DNA from: Thermohalobaculum sp035512995
Lineage (GTDB): Bacteria; Pseudomonadota; Alphaproteobacteria; Rhodobacterales; Rhodobacteraceae
DNA length: 10,067 nt
Direction of reading: 5' to 3'
Assembly: GCA_035512995.1 (NCBI GenBank)
Contig: DATKCY010000142.1
Span: 1 to 10,067 of the forward strand
A program made the position numbers and the translations under genes. The notes under the pieces were generated by a model. It was not told where the DNA came from. It did no database searches and was given only the letters and a program-made list of their open reading frames with translations. Positions 5,754-10,067 of this stretch are shown here, in pieces. The stretch's first letter is position 1; every line of letters begins with the position of its first letter.

Positions 5754-6245
5754 ATGTGGCTGTTCCTGGCGCTGATCGTGGTGCCGCTGATCGAGATCGG
5801 GCTGTTCATCGAGGTGGGCGGCCTGATCGGGCTCTGGCCGACGCTGGCGATCGTGGTGCTGACCGCCCTCCTCGGCGCGGCGCTGCTGCGCCGGCAGGGG
5901 CTCGCCGCGATCGCCGAGCTCGACCAGCGGCTGAGGCAGGGCCAGGACCCGCTCGGGCCGCTGGTCCACGGCCTCCTGATCCTCGTCGCCGGCATCGTGC
6001 TCCTGACCCCGGGCTTCTTCACCGACGCGATCGGCTTCGCACTGCTCGTGCCGCCGGTGAGGGCGGCGCTGATCCGCCACCTCGGCCGGCGGATCGTGGT
6101 CGCGGGCGTCCATGTCGGCCGGCGTGCCGGCGGCGGCCCGCCGCCGCCGGGCCCCGGCGAGGAGCGGCTCATCGAGACCGATTACGAGGACGTGACCGGG
6201 CGGGCGGAGCCGGGGCGGCGGCCGAGCGGGTGGACCGACCGCTGA
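5754..6245 (+). CDS. fxsA: FxsA family membrane protein, 163 aa
   Basis: This is a cytoplasmic-membrane protein of the FxsA family, named for suppressing F exclusion of phage T7 when overproduced in E. coli; its normal role is unknown. The N-terminal hairpin MWLFLALIVVPLIEIGLFIE and LWPTLAIVVLTALLGAALL carries the family's 'P..E...' pattern. It is followed by RRQGLAAIAELDQRLRQGQDP, then a further hydrophobic hairpin with LLTPGFFTDAIGFALLVPPVR, the strongest family signature. The C-terminal tail is Gly/Pro-rich and cytoplasmic, ending in an acidic ETDYEDV motif common in alphaproteobacterial members. GGAG lies seven bases before ATG 5754. The gene is divergent from timA and 97 bp upstream of secB, an arrangement shared by many alphaproteobacteria. 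Confidence 0.94.
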   Translation: MWLFLALIVVPLIEIGLFIEVGGLIGLWPTLAIVVLTALLGAALLRRQGLAAIAELDQRLRQGQDPLGPLVHGLLILVAGIVLLTPGFFTDAIGFALLVPPVRAALIRHLGRRIVVAGVHVGRRAGGGPPPPGPGEERLIETDYEDVTGRAEPGRRPSGWTDR

Positions 6246-6298
6246 TCGCCGTCGCCCGCGTTGCCCGCGGCGCGCCGATCTGCTAGCGGGAGCGCCAA

Positions 6299-6315
6299 CG
6301 CGCCCTCGGGGCGCG
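6299..6315 (+). repeat. GC hairpin between fxsA and secB
   Basis: CGCGCCC (6299-6305) and GGGCGCG (6309-6315) form seven perfect pairs around a TCG loop, 27 bp before the secB start. There is no T-run. It could attenuate or stabilise the fxsA-secB transcript, or simply reflect GC richness. Confidence 0.35.
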
Positions 6316-6332
6316 CCCGGATGAACGCCAGC

Positions 6333-6336
6333 GGAG
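6333..6336 (+). promoter_or_regulatory. Shine-Dalgarno site that selects the second ATG of secB
   Basis: GGAG abuts the first ATG (6337) with no spacer, too close for initiation. It lies six bases before the second in-frame ATG (6343), the usual distance. The two starts differ by only two residues. Confidence 0.5.
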
Positions 6337-6342
6337 ATGCAG

Positions 6343-6879
6343 ATGGCCGAGAACGAAGCCGCCGAGGGCGGAGACGCCGGGGCGGCGGCGCAGAAGCCGC
6401 AGCCCAATGTCAGGCTGCTCGCCCACTTCGTCCGCGACCTCTCGTTCGAGAACGTGGGCGCGGTGCAGGGAACGCCGGTCGAGGGCCAGCCCGAGATCCA
6501 GGTCACGGTCAATATCGAGGCCGCCGGCATGGGTGAGAACCGCTACCAGATCCTGACCAAGGTCAACGCGACCGCCAAGGCGCAGGAGACGACCCGCTTC
6601 GTCGTCGAGCTCGACTATGCCGGGATCTTTCTGGTCGAGAACGTGCCGCAGGAGCACCTGCACCCGTTCCTGTTCATCGAGTGCCCGCGCCAGCTCTTCC
6701 CGTTCCCGCGGCGCGTGATCGCGGACGCGACGCGCGACGGCGGCTTCCCGCCGCTGATGCTGGAAAACGTCGACTTCGCCGCGCTCTACCGGCAGAAGGT
6801 CGAGCAGATCCGCGCGCAGAAGTCGGCCGAGGCCGGCAAGGCCGACGGGGCGCCGGGCGGCGCCGGCACGCAGCACTGA
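6343..6879 (+). CDS. secB: Protein-export chaperone SecB, 178 aa
   Basis: SecB is a cytoplasmic tetrameric chaperone that keeps precursor proteins unfolded and hands them to SecA at the SecYEG channel. The core is clear: QPNVRLLAHFVRDLSFENVG, then a beta strand with EIQVTVNIEA, then YQILTKVNATAKAQETTRFV and VVELDYAGIFLVENVPQEHL. HPFLFIECPRQLFPFPRRVI and DATRDGGFPPLMLENVDFAA follow, and the last match the highly conserved 'R.i....t...gfPp..l.p.dF..ly' end of the family. The tail EQIRAQKSAEAGKADGAPGG is low-complexity. The length is slightly long owing to this tail and an Ala/Glu-rich N-terminus. It follows fxsA in the same direction; no promoter is obvious in the gap, so co-transcription is likely. 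Confidence 0.96.
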   Translation: MAENEAAEGGDAGAAAQKPQPNVRLLAHFVRDLSFENVGAVQGTPVEGQPEIQVTVNIEAAGMGENRYQILTKVNATAKAQETTRFVVELDYAGIFLVENVPQEHLHPFLFIECPRQLFPFPRRVIADATRDGGFPPLMLENVDFAALYRQKVEQIRAQKSAEAGKADGAPGGAGTQH

Positions 6880-6899
6880 TCAACGACAGCCGTTCGTTC

Positions 6900-6908
6900 T
6901 GATATAAC
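6900..6908 (+). promoter_or_regulatory. Extended -10 promoter element for the receiver-domain gene
   Basis: TGATATAAC contains TG, one base, then TATAAC, an extended -10 element matching five of six consensus bases. No good -35 is visible (TCAACG at 6880-6885, 17 bases upstream, is weak), which extended -10 promoters tolerate. Transcription would begin near 6915, giving an approximately 85-base leader before the favoured start at 7000. Confidence 0.5.
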
Positions 6909-6999
6909 CAGCTAAATGTCTGGCGGAGCGAGCCGTGCTATGCGCAACGGCAACGTGCTCCCCGGGGCACTCCCGCGCACGGGCAGTCTGGAGCGATCG

Positions 7000-7377
7000 A
7001 TGGCGGACCTGAACTCAATGTCGGCCCTCATCCTCGAGGACGAGTTCATCATCGCGATGGACCTGCGCGACATGCTGCTCGACTGGGGCTTCCGCGAGGT
7101 TCGGGTCGCGCACAGCGGCGAGGAGGCGAAGTCGATGCTCGCCGGTGGCGGCATCGACCTGGTGGTTGCCGACTTCGAGCTTCCCGACGGCAACAGCGCC
7201 GATCTGATCGGCAAGGCGCAGGCGGGCGGCAGCATCGTCGTCATGCTCACCGGGAAGGCGATCGACGCGGCCGCGCTCGAGGGCATGGGCCGCCCGGCCA
7301 TGCTCCAGAAGCCGGTGCATCCAGACGCGCTCCGCGACGTGGTGCTCGGCACGCTGAACCGCTCACGCGGCGCCTGA
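7000..7377 (+). CDS. Stand-alone response-regulator receiver (REC) protein, 125 aa
   Basis: This is a single-domain two-component receiver with no output domain. All phosphorylation residues are present: the acidic pair E13/D14 in ILEDE, the phospho-acceptor D58 in VVADFELPDG, T84 in MLTGK and K104 in LQKPVHPDAL. It should therefore accept phosphate from a histidine kinase or phosphotransfer protein and act by protein contact or as a phosphate sink. The kinase is not in the window. ATG 7000 is chosen because GGAG (6990-6993) lies six bases upstream. In-frame ATGs at 6916 and 6940 would add 28 or 20 residues of non-conserved sequence. The gene lies between secB and dnaQ, where I know of no conserved receiver gene. 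Its 3' end overlaps convergent dnaQ by 15 bp. The many RR of this 'F.LPDG' type in alphaproteobacteria are often orphan regulators; the target here is unknown. Confidence 0.93.
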   Translation: MADLNSMSALILEDEFIIAMDLRDMLLDWGFREVRVAHSGEEAKSMLAGGGIDLVVADFELPDGNSADLIGKAQAGGSIVVMLTGKAIDAAALEGMGRPAMLQKPVHPDALRDVVLGTLNRSRGA

Positions 7378-8073
7378 GCGCTCGGCCGCCGGGGCGAGGC
7401 GCGCCCAGACCGCCCCCTCCCCCAGCTCCGCGACGAAGGCCTCGTGCGCGCGGGCCTCGGCCTCGGTCAGCCGTGGCTCCAGCGGGCGCGGGCGCGGGGC
7501 TGCGGGGCGCGCGGTCGCGGCCGCGGTCGCTGCGGCATCGGCGGCCTCGAAGGCGAGCCCGCCCTGCCGCCCGCCGCAGAGCTGCAGATAGACCTCGGCC
7601 AGAAGCTCGCTGTCGAGCAGCGCCCCGTGCTTGGTCCGCTGGGCCAGGTCGATCGCGAAGCGCCGGCAGAGCGCGTCGAGCGAGGCGTGGGCGCCCGGGT
7701 AGCGGGCCGTCGCAAGCTCGCGCGTGTCGAGCGCGCGCGCCGTCGGCAGCGCCGGCCGGCCGAGCCGCCGCAGCTCGGCGTTCAGCATCCCCATGTCGAA
7801 GGCGGCGTTGTGCGCGACCAGCCGCGCGTCGGCGACGAATTCGAGGAAATCGTCGACGATCTCGGCGAAGCGCGGCTTGTCCGCCAGGAACGCGTCGCCG
7901 AGCCCGTGGATCGCGAAGGCCTCGCGCGGCATCGGCCGCTCCGGATTCAGGTAATAGTGCCGCTGCTCGCCGGTCGGCAGCCCGTTCACGATCTCGATCG
8001 CGCCGATCTCGACGATCCGGTCGGCGACGAAGTCGAGCCCCGTTGTCTCCGTGTCCCAGACGATCTCGCGCAT
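7363..8073 (-). CDS. dnaQ: DNA polymerase III subunit epsilon (3'-5' proofreading exonuclease), 236 aa
   Basis: This is the proofreading subunit of the replicative polymerase core. It removes mispaired 3' nucleotides using two metal ions. The DEDDh exonuclease motifs are intact: ExoI WDTETTGLD with D7 and E9, ExoII AHNAAFDMGMLN with D93, and ExoIII KHGALLDSELLAEVY with H149 and D154. The C-terminal part is an Ala/Pro linker followed by EARAHEAFVAELGEGAVW, the segment expected to bind the polymerase alpha subunit. Length is typical. ATG 8073 is preceded by GGGGGA with eight bases between. Many alphaproteobacteria place dnaQ next to secB/fxsA and in front of coaE and aroE. Here the gene upstream on the right is instead a TRAP remnant, so that half of the neighbourhood has been rearranged. 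The 3' end overlaps the receiver gene. Confidence 0.97.
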   Translation of the reverse strand: MREIVWDTETTGLDFVADRIVEIGAIEIVNGLPTGEQRHYYLNPERPMPREAFAIHGLGDAFLADKPRFAEIVDDFLEFVADARLVAHNAAFDMGMLNAELRRLGRPALPTARALDTRELATARYPGAHASLDALCRRFAIDLAQRTKHGALLDSELLAEVYLQLCGGRQGGLAFEAADAAATAAATARPAAPRPRPLEPRLTEAEARAHEAFVAELGEGAVWARLAPAAERSGAA

Positions 8074-8188
8074 GATTCATGTCCCCCGCCCCGGCGCAGG
8101 ATGCGCCATCCGGAGGGCTGTTTGAAGGGGGCGCGGACGCCTTTCCCGGTGCCACCCGCCCTCCCCTGGCCGACCCGGAGCCTGGGGC

Positions 8189-8473
8189 GTGGACCTCGCG
8201 GGAGAGTGCCGCTACGCTTCGGCCAGAGCGCCCGCAGAGGCGCTCGCCTTCGTCGGCATCGCCTACTGCCAGCGGCTCGGCGGGCACATCCACATGGACC
8301 TGGTGATCGGGCAGTTCCGCGGCCGCGTGCTCTATGCGCTCGAGTGGATCGGCACGCTGTTCATCCTGCTCCTCGCGCTCGTCCTTATCTGGGGCTCGTG
8401 GCGGCACTTCGTGCGCAGCTTCGACTTCGCCGCGCCGCTCTGGTCGCTGAAGGAGCAGCGCGGCACCAACTGA
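8189..8473 (+). pseudogene. dctQ: Fragment of a TRAP transporter small permease (DctQ), middle part only
   Basis: The reading frame from GTG 8189 encodes 94 residues. Homology begins only at about 8240 with ALAFVGIAYCQRLGGHIHMD, the conserved DctQ loop 'R.GgHi.mDl'. A hydrophobic helix (LEWIGTLFILLLALVLIWGS) and WRHFVRSFDFAAPLWS follow. Known DctQ proteins are about 160-200 residues with four transmembrane helices. Here the first two helices are replaced by unrelated sequence (MDLAGECRYASARAPAE). The fourth is missing because the frame leaves homology after 'PLWS' and stops at 8471-8473. No Shine-Dalgarno site is evident at the GTG. It is read as a decayed remnant, not a working permease. The intact protein would pair with DctM and a periplasmic receptor to import organic acids with sodium. 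Confidence 0.72.
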
Positions 8474-8486
8474 CGCGCCGCCGATC

Positions 8487-8512
8487 GCTCCCGCGCCGCC
8501 CGGCGCGGGAGC
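8487..8512 (+). terminator. Strong hairpin directly after the dctQ fragment
   Basis: GCTCCCGCGCC (8487-8497) and GGCGCGGGAGC (8502-8512) give 11 perfect pairs around GCCC, 13 bases after the dctQ fragment stop. A smaller hairpin, CTTCC-GCC-GGAAG (8512-8524), abuts it. No T-run follows. It may be an intercistronic stabiliser or leftover terminator of the former TRAP operon. Confidence 0.5.
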
Positions 8513-8547
8513 TTCCGCCGGAAGAGAGGGGCTCCCGTGACCGCACA

Positions 8548-8682
8548 CTGATCCCGACCTTCATCCCGATCGGCTATCTCGCCTACTACGCCGACCTCAC
8601 GCGGGCGCTGTTCGAGGCGGCGAAGCGCTGGGTCGGCTGGCTGCCGGGGGGCCTCGGCGTCTCGACGGTATTCGCAACCATC
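8548..8682 (+). pseudogene. dctM: Fragment of a TRAP transporter large permease (DctM), about 45 codons
   Basis: One frame reads LIPTFIPIGYLAYYADLTRA, then LFEAAKRWVGWLPGGLGVST and VFATI, without a start codon. This matches a short N-terminal section of DctM proteins, which are normally over 400 residues with about 12 transmembrane helices: 'P.FI.mGyLa...gl...l...A..w.GwLPGGLa.sTv.A'. After VFATI the expected 'GFGA.SGSS' membrane segment is absent and the frame runs into unrelated sequence. The original start may survive as GTG 8537 (GAGAGGGG upstream), which now meets TGA after four codons. So both an internal deletion near 8548 and loss of everything after 8682 are implied. It is non-functional. 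Confidence 0.68.
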
Positions 8683-8703
8683 GAGCACTGCGCCGACGTC
8701 CGA

Positions 8704-8736
8704 GGCCGCGTGCCGCACCCGCGGGCGGCACCGGCC
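8704..8736 (+). terminator. Imperfect hairpin after the dctM fragment
   Basis: GTGCCGC (8710-8716) pairs with GCGGCAC (8725-8731) around an eight-base loop. GGCC (8704-8707) with GGCC (8733-8736) can extend the stem past a small internal bulge. There is no T-run. It separates the TRAP remnant from the phoX control region. Confidence 0.35.
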
Positions 8737-8745
8737 CCGACCAGC

Positions 8746-8776
8746 GTCACGATAGTGATTCACTCCCCCGATAAGT
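8746..8776 (+). promoter_or_regulatory. AT-richer control region upstream of phoX
   Basis: This is the only AT-rich island in the 160 bp before phoX. It contains the alternating repeats TCAC-GATA-GTGA-T-TCAC (8747-8763) and then CCCCCGATAAGTAAG, where GATAAG (8770-8775) could be a weak -10. A phoX promoter and a regulator site plausibly lie here, but no element matches a consensus well. Confidence 0.28.
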
Positions 8777-8841
8777 AAGCTTCGGACAGGGCCGCGCGCA
8801 CGGCGCGCCGAGCGACTTCGATTCTGCAGGGAGAGTCTCCG

Positions 8842-10067
8842 ATGAAGTTCACGATCTTCGATCCAGCCAACCGCTCGCAGGCTGCCGACGCCGCCGAGGA
8901 CAAGGGCCGCAACCCCAGCCGCGCGCCGACGATCGGCGACGTGATCGCCGCGCGCATGAACCGCCGCGACCTGATGAAGGGGGCGCTCGGCTACACCGCC
9001 ATCGCGGCGACCGTCAGCCCGATGGCGCTGGCGGCGCGGCCGGCCCGCGCCGAGGCGGCGAACGGCTTCGCCTTCGAGGAGATCGAGGCCGGCGTCGGCA
9101 CCGACCACCTGGTCGCCCCCGGCTACGACGCGAAGGTGCTGCTCCGCTGGGGCGACCCGGTCCTCGCCGACGCGCCCGCGTTCGACCCCGCGAACCAGAC
9201 GGCCGACGCGCAGTCGAAGCAGTTCGGCTACAACAACGACTTCGTGGGCGTGGTCCCGCTCCCGGACGCGCCCGACGACGCGAACCGCGTGCTGCTGGTC
9301 GTGAACCACGAATACACGAACGAGGAGCTGATGTTCCCCGACCTCGGGGTGCCGGACGGGGACGCCGCCTTCGCGGGCACGACGCCCGAGCTGATCGAGA
9401 TCGAGATGGCGGCCCACGGCGGCACAATCGTCGAGATCGCGCGCGGCGCGGACGGCTGGAAGCCCGTCACCGACAGCCGCTACAACCGCCGCATCACCGC
9501 CTCGACGCCGATGCGCATCTCGGGCCCGGCCGCGGGCGCCGAGCGCATGAAGACGAGCGCCGACCCGACCGGCGCGGAGGTGCTCGGCACCCTCAACAAC
9601 TGCGCCGGCGGCGTGACCCCGTGGGGCACCTGGCTGATGGCCGAGGAGAACTTCAACGGCTACTTCCGGGGCGACGACACGGCGGCCTCCGAGCAGGAGG
9701 GCCTGACCGACGACCCGGCAAAGATCCTGAACGCGCGCTACGGCATCCCGGGCAACTGGTACGCCTGGGGCCGCGAGCACGCCCGCTTCGACATCGCGAA
9801 GGAGCCGAACGAGCCGAACCGCTTCGGCTGGATCGTCGAGGTCGACCCCTCCGATCCGTCCTCGACCCCCGTCAAGCGCACGGCGCTCGGCCGGATGAAG
9901 CACGAGGGCGGCGAGACGATCGTGAACGCCGACGGCCGCATCGTCGTCTTCATGGGCGACGACGAGCGCTTCGACTACATCTACCGCTTCGTCAGCGACG
10001 AGCCGTGGGACGAGGCGAACCCCGACCCGGACATCCTCGACAAGGGCACGCTCTCGGTTGCCCGCTA
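8842..10067 (+). CDS. phoX: PhoX-family alkaline phosphatase (Tat-exported), N-terminal 408 residues; runs off the right edge
   Basis: PhoX phosphatases hydrolyse phosphomonoesters in the periplasm or outside the cell to supply phosphate, using calcium and iron ions. ATG 8842 has AGGGAGAG (8828-8835) six bases upstream. A Tat signal is present but late: MNRRDLMKGALGYTAIAA begins at residue 39, with the Arg pair at 41-42, after a 38-residue hydrophilic extension typical of this family. Mature-region signatures include VLLRWGDPVLADAPAF, QFGYNNDFVG, LLVVNHEYTNEELMF and NNCAGGVTPWGTWLMAEENF (Cys at 254, the position of the iron-binding Cys in characterised PhoX). WYAWGREHARFDIAKEPNEP, FGWIVEVDPSDP and the later MGDDERFDYIYRFVS complete the visible part. 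The family is about 600-700 residues, so roughly a third is missing. No kinase or Pho regulon gene adjoins it, and I see no good Pho box. Sequence stops in ...GTLSVARY. Confidence 0.92.
   Translation, partial: MKFTIFDPANRSQAADAAEDKGRNPSRAPTIGDVIAARMNRRDLMKGALGYTAIAATVSPMALAARPARAEAANGFAFEEIEAGVGTDHLVAPGYDAKVLLRWGDPVLADAPAFDPANQTADAQSKQFGYNNDFVGVVPLPDAPDDANRVLLVVNHEYTNEELMFPDLGVPDGDAAFAGTTPELIEIEMAAHGGTIVEIARGADGWKPVTDSRYNRRITASTPMRISGPAAGAERMKTSADPTGAEVLGTLNNCAGGVTPWGTWLMAEENFNGYFRGDDTAASEQEGLTDDPAKILNARYGIPGNWYAWGREHARFDIAKEPNEPNRFGWIVEVDPSDPSSTPVKRTALGRMKHEGGETIVNADGRIVVFMGDDERFDYIYRFVSDEPWDEANPDPDILDKGTLSVAR

Noticed and set aside
5562..6530. N-terminal extension of the Tim44-like protein to 547 residues
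   Set aside because: It runs antisense through fxsA and into secB with low-complexity composition. A membrane segment and ribosome site mark the real start at 5561.
7444..8547. The long plus-strand frame opposite dnaQ that continues into the dctM fragment
   Set aside because: The part opposite dnaQ is a shadow. Only the final 45 codons resemble DctM, so no fusion protein is proposed.
8746..8763. A Pho box upstream of phoX
   Set aside because: Two TCAC units are present, but they are 13 bp apart instead of 11 and lack the CTGT context, so PhoB control is not supported by sequence.
8332..9903. A 523-residue minus-strand open frame opposite phoX
   Set aside because: It is antisense to a clearly homologous Tat-exported phosphatase, and its Arg/Val/Gly/His-rich composition is typical of shadow frames in GC-rich DNA.
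1..10067. CRISPR arrays, tRNA or rRNA genes, insertion sequences, prophage or large secretion or defence loci
   Set aside because: No repeat-spacer pattern, no cloverleaf-like or rRNA-like sequence, no transposase or integrase and no phage genes were seen. Apart from a possible partial antitoxin, no defence genes are visible.

Overview
The window is high-GC proteobacterial DNA, most likely from an alphaproteobacterium. The best evidence is the cluster timA (Tim44-like) <- | -> fxsA - secB ... <- dnaQ, which is a conserved alphaproteobacterial neighbourhood. The SDR at 1911-2768 also resembles, from memory, a family common in Rhodobacterales, so a Rhodobacterales-like host is my inference. Coding density is high, and Shine-Dalgarno sites are clear in front of most starts.

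Layout, left to right. (1) The left edge holds the start of a minus-strand gene whose N-terminus resembles Xre/MbcA/ParS antitoxins; it may have its own promoter in the 58-bp gap behind it. (2) An acyl-CoA ligase (minus) and an SDR-like protein (plus) are transcribed divergently. The SDR keeps the fold and the Asn/Ser/Tyr positions but has Cys where the catalytic Lys should be, and it lacks a convincing start codon. (3) An orphan secreted protein resembling type-2 periplasmic solute-binding proteins follows on the plus strand. It ends in a block of strong GC hairpins facing a convergent operon. (4) That minus-strand operon reads timA, then a bacterial-PH (bPH2) membrane protein, then a three-helix small membrane protein. 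(5) Divergent from timA are fxsA and secB (plus), then a stand-alone response-regulator receiver domain that appears to have its own extended -10 promoter. The receiver gene overlaps the 3' end of convergent dnaQ (minus) by 15 bp. (6) Right of dnaQ lie two degraded pieces of a TRAP transporter, a DctQ middle fragment and a 45-codon DctM fragment, with hairpins around them. (7) The window ends inside a Tat-exported PhoX-type alkaline phosphatase.

How the genes fit together. The central block deals with protein export, membrane biogenesis and replication fidelity: SecB chaperone, Tim44-like inner-membrane protein, two further small membrane proteins and the polymerase III epsilon proofreader. 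Nutrient genes flank it: acyl-CoA activation and a solute-binding-like protein on the left, and a phosphatase and a dead TRAP importer on the right. I see no CRISPR array, tRNA, rRNA, insertion sequence or phage gene. The most unusual items are the SDR without its catalytic lysine, the orphan periplasmic protein, the timA-bPH2-membrane operon and the TRAP remnant.
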